From Skermanella rosea (GTDB lineage: Bacteria; Pseudomonadota; Alphaproteobacteria; Azospirillales; Azospirillaceae): a DNA stretch of 64,000 nucleotides. The stretch lies in the NCBI RefSeq assembly GCF_016806835.2, contig NZ_CP086111.1, positions 1,409,001 through 1,473,000 on the forward strand. Direction: 5' to 3'. Below, piece by piece: positions 62,087 to 64,000 of this stretch; the stretch's first letter is position 1; every line of letters starts with the position of its first letter. Below the pieces are notes generated by a model. That model was not told the DNA's origin. It ran no database searches and saw nothing but the letters and a program-made list of their open reading frames with translations. The translations under genes and the position numbers were made by a program.

Positions 62087-64000
62087 CGAATATCGGCCTT
62101 CTTGGCGGAGGAAGAGAGCGGGCGGGCGTCCCGGAAGATCCGTGCCAGCGCGACAACGCGCGGGTTGCCGTTTAGTTCCTCAAGGCTCAGCGACTGCTTG
62201 CGGCGCCAGTTGGGGTGCTGATCGGTGGTGCCGGGCAGGTTGACCTGGTGCGGCTCCTCGGTCAGGTCGTCGATCTGGACCATCGCGATGCCGGAGCGGG
62301 TTCGCGCCAGGAACAGGTGGACCGCCTCCGACAGCGCGTCGTCATAGTCGGACTCCGCCGAGAAGCCCGACGGCAGGTCCAGCCCGGCCGCCTTCAGGGC
62401 GTCGAGCAGCGCCTGCTTGTCGCGGGCGCGCAGGTCCCGCTGGTTCCGGGCCTCGTCGGCGCCGGGGTAGAGGCCATGGCGCTCCTTCAGGCCGATATCG
62501 TGCTCCTCCCACCAGCCGCGCAGCGTCGCGAGGTCGTGGCTGCCCACGGTGGACAGCGCCAGGTGCGGATAGTCCTCCGGCCCGACGAAGCCGCCGCCCT
62601 CGGCATATTCGAAGAAGACCACCCGGTACGACAGGATGCCGGCCTCGGTCATGCGCTCGCGGAAGCCTTCCGGCACGGTGCCCAGGTCCTCGCCGACCAC
62701 CAGGCAGCGGTTGCGCTGGCTCTCCAGCGCCAGGATGCCGACCATGTCGTCCATCGGATAGGAGACGTAGACCCCCTCCGACGCGGGCTTGCCCTCCGGG
62801 ATCCAGTAGAGATGCTGGAGCGCCATGACATGGTCGATCCGCAGGCCGCCGGCATGGCGCATGTTGGCCCGCACCAGGTCGATGAAGCCGGCATAGGCCT
62901 GCTCGCGCAGCGCCTGCGGGTCGAACGGCGGCAGTCCCCAATCCTGCCCGGCCGGGTTGAACAGGTCGGGCGGCGCCCCGACATGGGCCGACGACACCAC
63001 CAGCCCGGGGTTCGCCCAGGTTTCCGCGCCGCTGCTGTCGGCCCCGACCGCCAAGTCGCGGTAGAGGCCGACCGCCATGCCGCGCGCCCCGGCCTCCGCG
63101 GCGGCTTCGGCCAGCTGCTCGTCGGCGACCCACTGGGCCCAGGCGTGGAAGTCGATCCGGTCGGCGTTTTCGCGGGCGAAACGATCGACGGCCTCGCCGT
63201 CGGGCTTCCGGTATTCCGGCGGCCAAGTGCGCCAGTCCGCCTTGTCCGGCGCGAAATGCGCCCGCAGCGCCAGGAACCGGCAGAGCCGCTCCAGCGGCTC
63301 GCCCTGCTCGCGGCGGAACCGGGCGAAGGCGTCCCGGCGCTCCGCCGAGGCCCGCTCCTTGAACTGCTGGAACAGTACCTCCAGCACGGGCAGCTTCAGG
63401 GCCGTCGCCTCGGCGTAATCGACCAGGTCGGCGTCGCGGGCGGCCTGGAGCCTGCGCTTGAACTCCGGCGCCTCCATCAGCACCCGGCACCGTTCGCATC
63501 CGGCATAGTCCGGGACCTTGGCCGGATCGATGTAGAGGATGTTCAGGTAAAGCCGGCTCGCCGGGGAGTAGGGGCTGGCATGGTCCGGGTTGTCCGGGAA
63601 CATGGTGTGCAGCGGGTTCAGCCCGATCACCGACGCGCCCAGGTCGGCGGACTTGCCGACGAAGCTCTTGAGGTCGGCGAAATCGCCGATGCCCCAGTCG
63701 TCACGGGAGCGCAACAGATAGAGCTGGGCGGAGATGCCCCAGATCCCGTTGCCCTGCGACACCTCCGGCGGCAGGTAACAGCGGTCCGGGGTCACGATCA
63801 GCGGCATGGTCGCCTCATCCATCCCGCCGCCGCCCACGGCCAGGGTATGGTATCCGGGCGGAAGCTCCTGCTCGATCACCAGCCGCCGACGCTCCACCGC
63901 GCGTCCGGCATGCTCGCCGGTATGCAGCAGTTCCAGGTCGGAGAACTTGACGGTCCCCTCGTGCCGCCGGCCGCCTTCCTCCGATACATGCCAGCGCAGC
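62083..64000 (-). CDS. malQ: 4-alpha-glucanotransferase, N-terminus beyond the window
   Basis: The reading frame stays open to the right edge: upstream of the GTG at 63897 it continues LRWHVSEEGGRRHEGTVKF (in frame), so the true start lies outside. At least 638 residues are present. Signatures: SRDDWGIGDFADL, LNPLHTMFPDNP, GLRIDHVMAL with the catalytic aspartate, VVGEDLGTVPEGFRERM and STVGSHDLATLRGWW. MalQ rearranges alpha-1,4 glucans, supplying chains to TreY. The N-terminal beta-sandwich extension seen here (YHTLAVGGGG) is typical of the longer proteobacterial MalQ. Confidence 0.95.
   Translation of the reverse strand, partial: LRWHVSEEGGRRHEGTVKFSDLELLHTGEHAGRAVERRRLVIEQELPPGYHTLAVGGGGMDEATMPLIVTPDRCYLPPEVSQGNGIWGISAQLYLLRSRDDWGIGDFADLKSFVGKSADLGASVIGLNPLHTMFPDNPDHASPYSPASRLYLNILYIDPAKVPDYAGCERCRVLMEAPEFKRRLQAARDADLVDYAEATALKLPVLEVLFQQFKERASAERRDAFARFRREQGEPLERLCRFLALRAHFAPDKADWRTWPPEYRKPDGEAVDRFARENADRIDFHAWAQWVADEQLAEAAAEAGARGMAVGLYRDLAVGADSSGAETWANPGLVVSSAHVGAPPDLFNPAGQDWGLPPFDPQALREQAYAGFIDLVRANMRHAGGLRIDHVMALQHLYWIPEGKPASEGVYVSYPMDDMVGILALESQRNRCLVVGEDLGTVPEGFRERMTEAGILSYRVVFFEYAEGGGFVGPEDYPHLALSTVGSHDLATLRGWWEEHDIGLKERHGLYPGADEARNQRDLRARDKQALLDALKAAGLDLPSGFSAESDYDDALSEAVHLFLARTRSGIAMVQIDDLTEEPHQVNLPGTTDQHPNWRRKQSLSLEELNGNPRVVALARIFRDARPLSSSAKKADIR

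Overview
The window is about 64 kb of high-GC bacterial chromosome, nearly saturated with genes on both strands. Several features together point to an alphaproteobacterium of the Rhodospirillales, probably an Azospirillum/Skermanella-like soil or rhizosphere lineage. These are a divK-pleD pair, an EipB envelope protein, two mitochondrial-type complex I accessory subunits (NDUFA12-like and NDUFS4-like), a cobalamin-dependent ribonucleotide reductase, the aat-accC-accB-aroQ neighbourhood and the dprA-topA-rnr-rpmG neighbourhood. The lineage is inferred from gene content; no 16S rRNA or phylogeny was available.

Layout. 0-6 kb is an accessory envelope/glycan region: a MurA paralogue followed by the first 35 codons of a murB (cut by the window edge), divergent from a secreted beta-helix protein with an RTX-like tail, then two GT14-type glycosyltransferases. 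6.5-10.3 kb is nrdJ. 10.7-27 kb carries a broken-up conserved cluster (NDUFA12, mlaD, DUF2155, aat, accC, accB, aroQ, dsbA, M48 protease). It is interrupted by a chemoreceptor, a histidine kinase and an acetyltransferase, and again by a MarR regulator, a flavohemoglobin with a candidate NsrR operator, a HAD phosphatase and a zeta-class GST. 27-33 kb holds a degenerate gamma-glutamyltransferase lipoprotein, an aminotransferase, an overlapping pair of membrane-linked GTPases and a 2-hydroxyacid dehydrogenase. 34-38.5 kb holds eipB, dinB, divK (with a candidate CtrA box) and pleD. 38.7-50 kb on the minus strand is rpmG, an S41 peptidase, DUF983, rnr, topA, dprA and a TPP-riboswitch-controlled pyrimidine-precursor ABC transporter. 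50-53.2 kb has an HDAC-family protein, DUF192, an O-methyltransferase, tRNA-Pro(TGG), the NDUFS4-like gene and tRNA-Arg(TCT). 53.2-59.3 kb looks like a patch of accessory DNA: a hairpin repeat, a tiny membrane protein, a diverged copy of the 3' end of treY, a 1,186-residue fused phosphodiesterase/nuclease/phytase-like protein, and an EamA transporter. 59.3-64 kb is treY overlapping malQ, which runs off the right edge.

How the genes work together: the core parts serve respiration (complex I assembly), fatty-acid initiation (AccB/AccC), DNA processing (TopA, DprA, DinB, Rnr), cell-cycle signalling (DivK/PleD), thiamine-precursor uptake and alpha-glucan/trehalose metabolism (MalQ/TreY). The parts most worth a second look are the murA2-murB2 pair with its glycan neighbours, the two-gene GTPase module at 30-33 kb, and the fused phosphate-scavenging protein lying between two copies of the treY 3' end.
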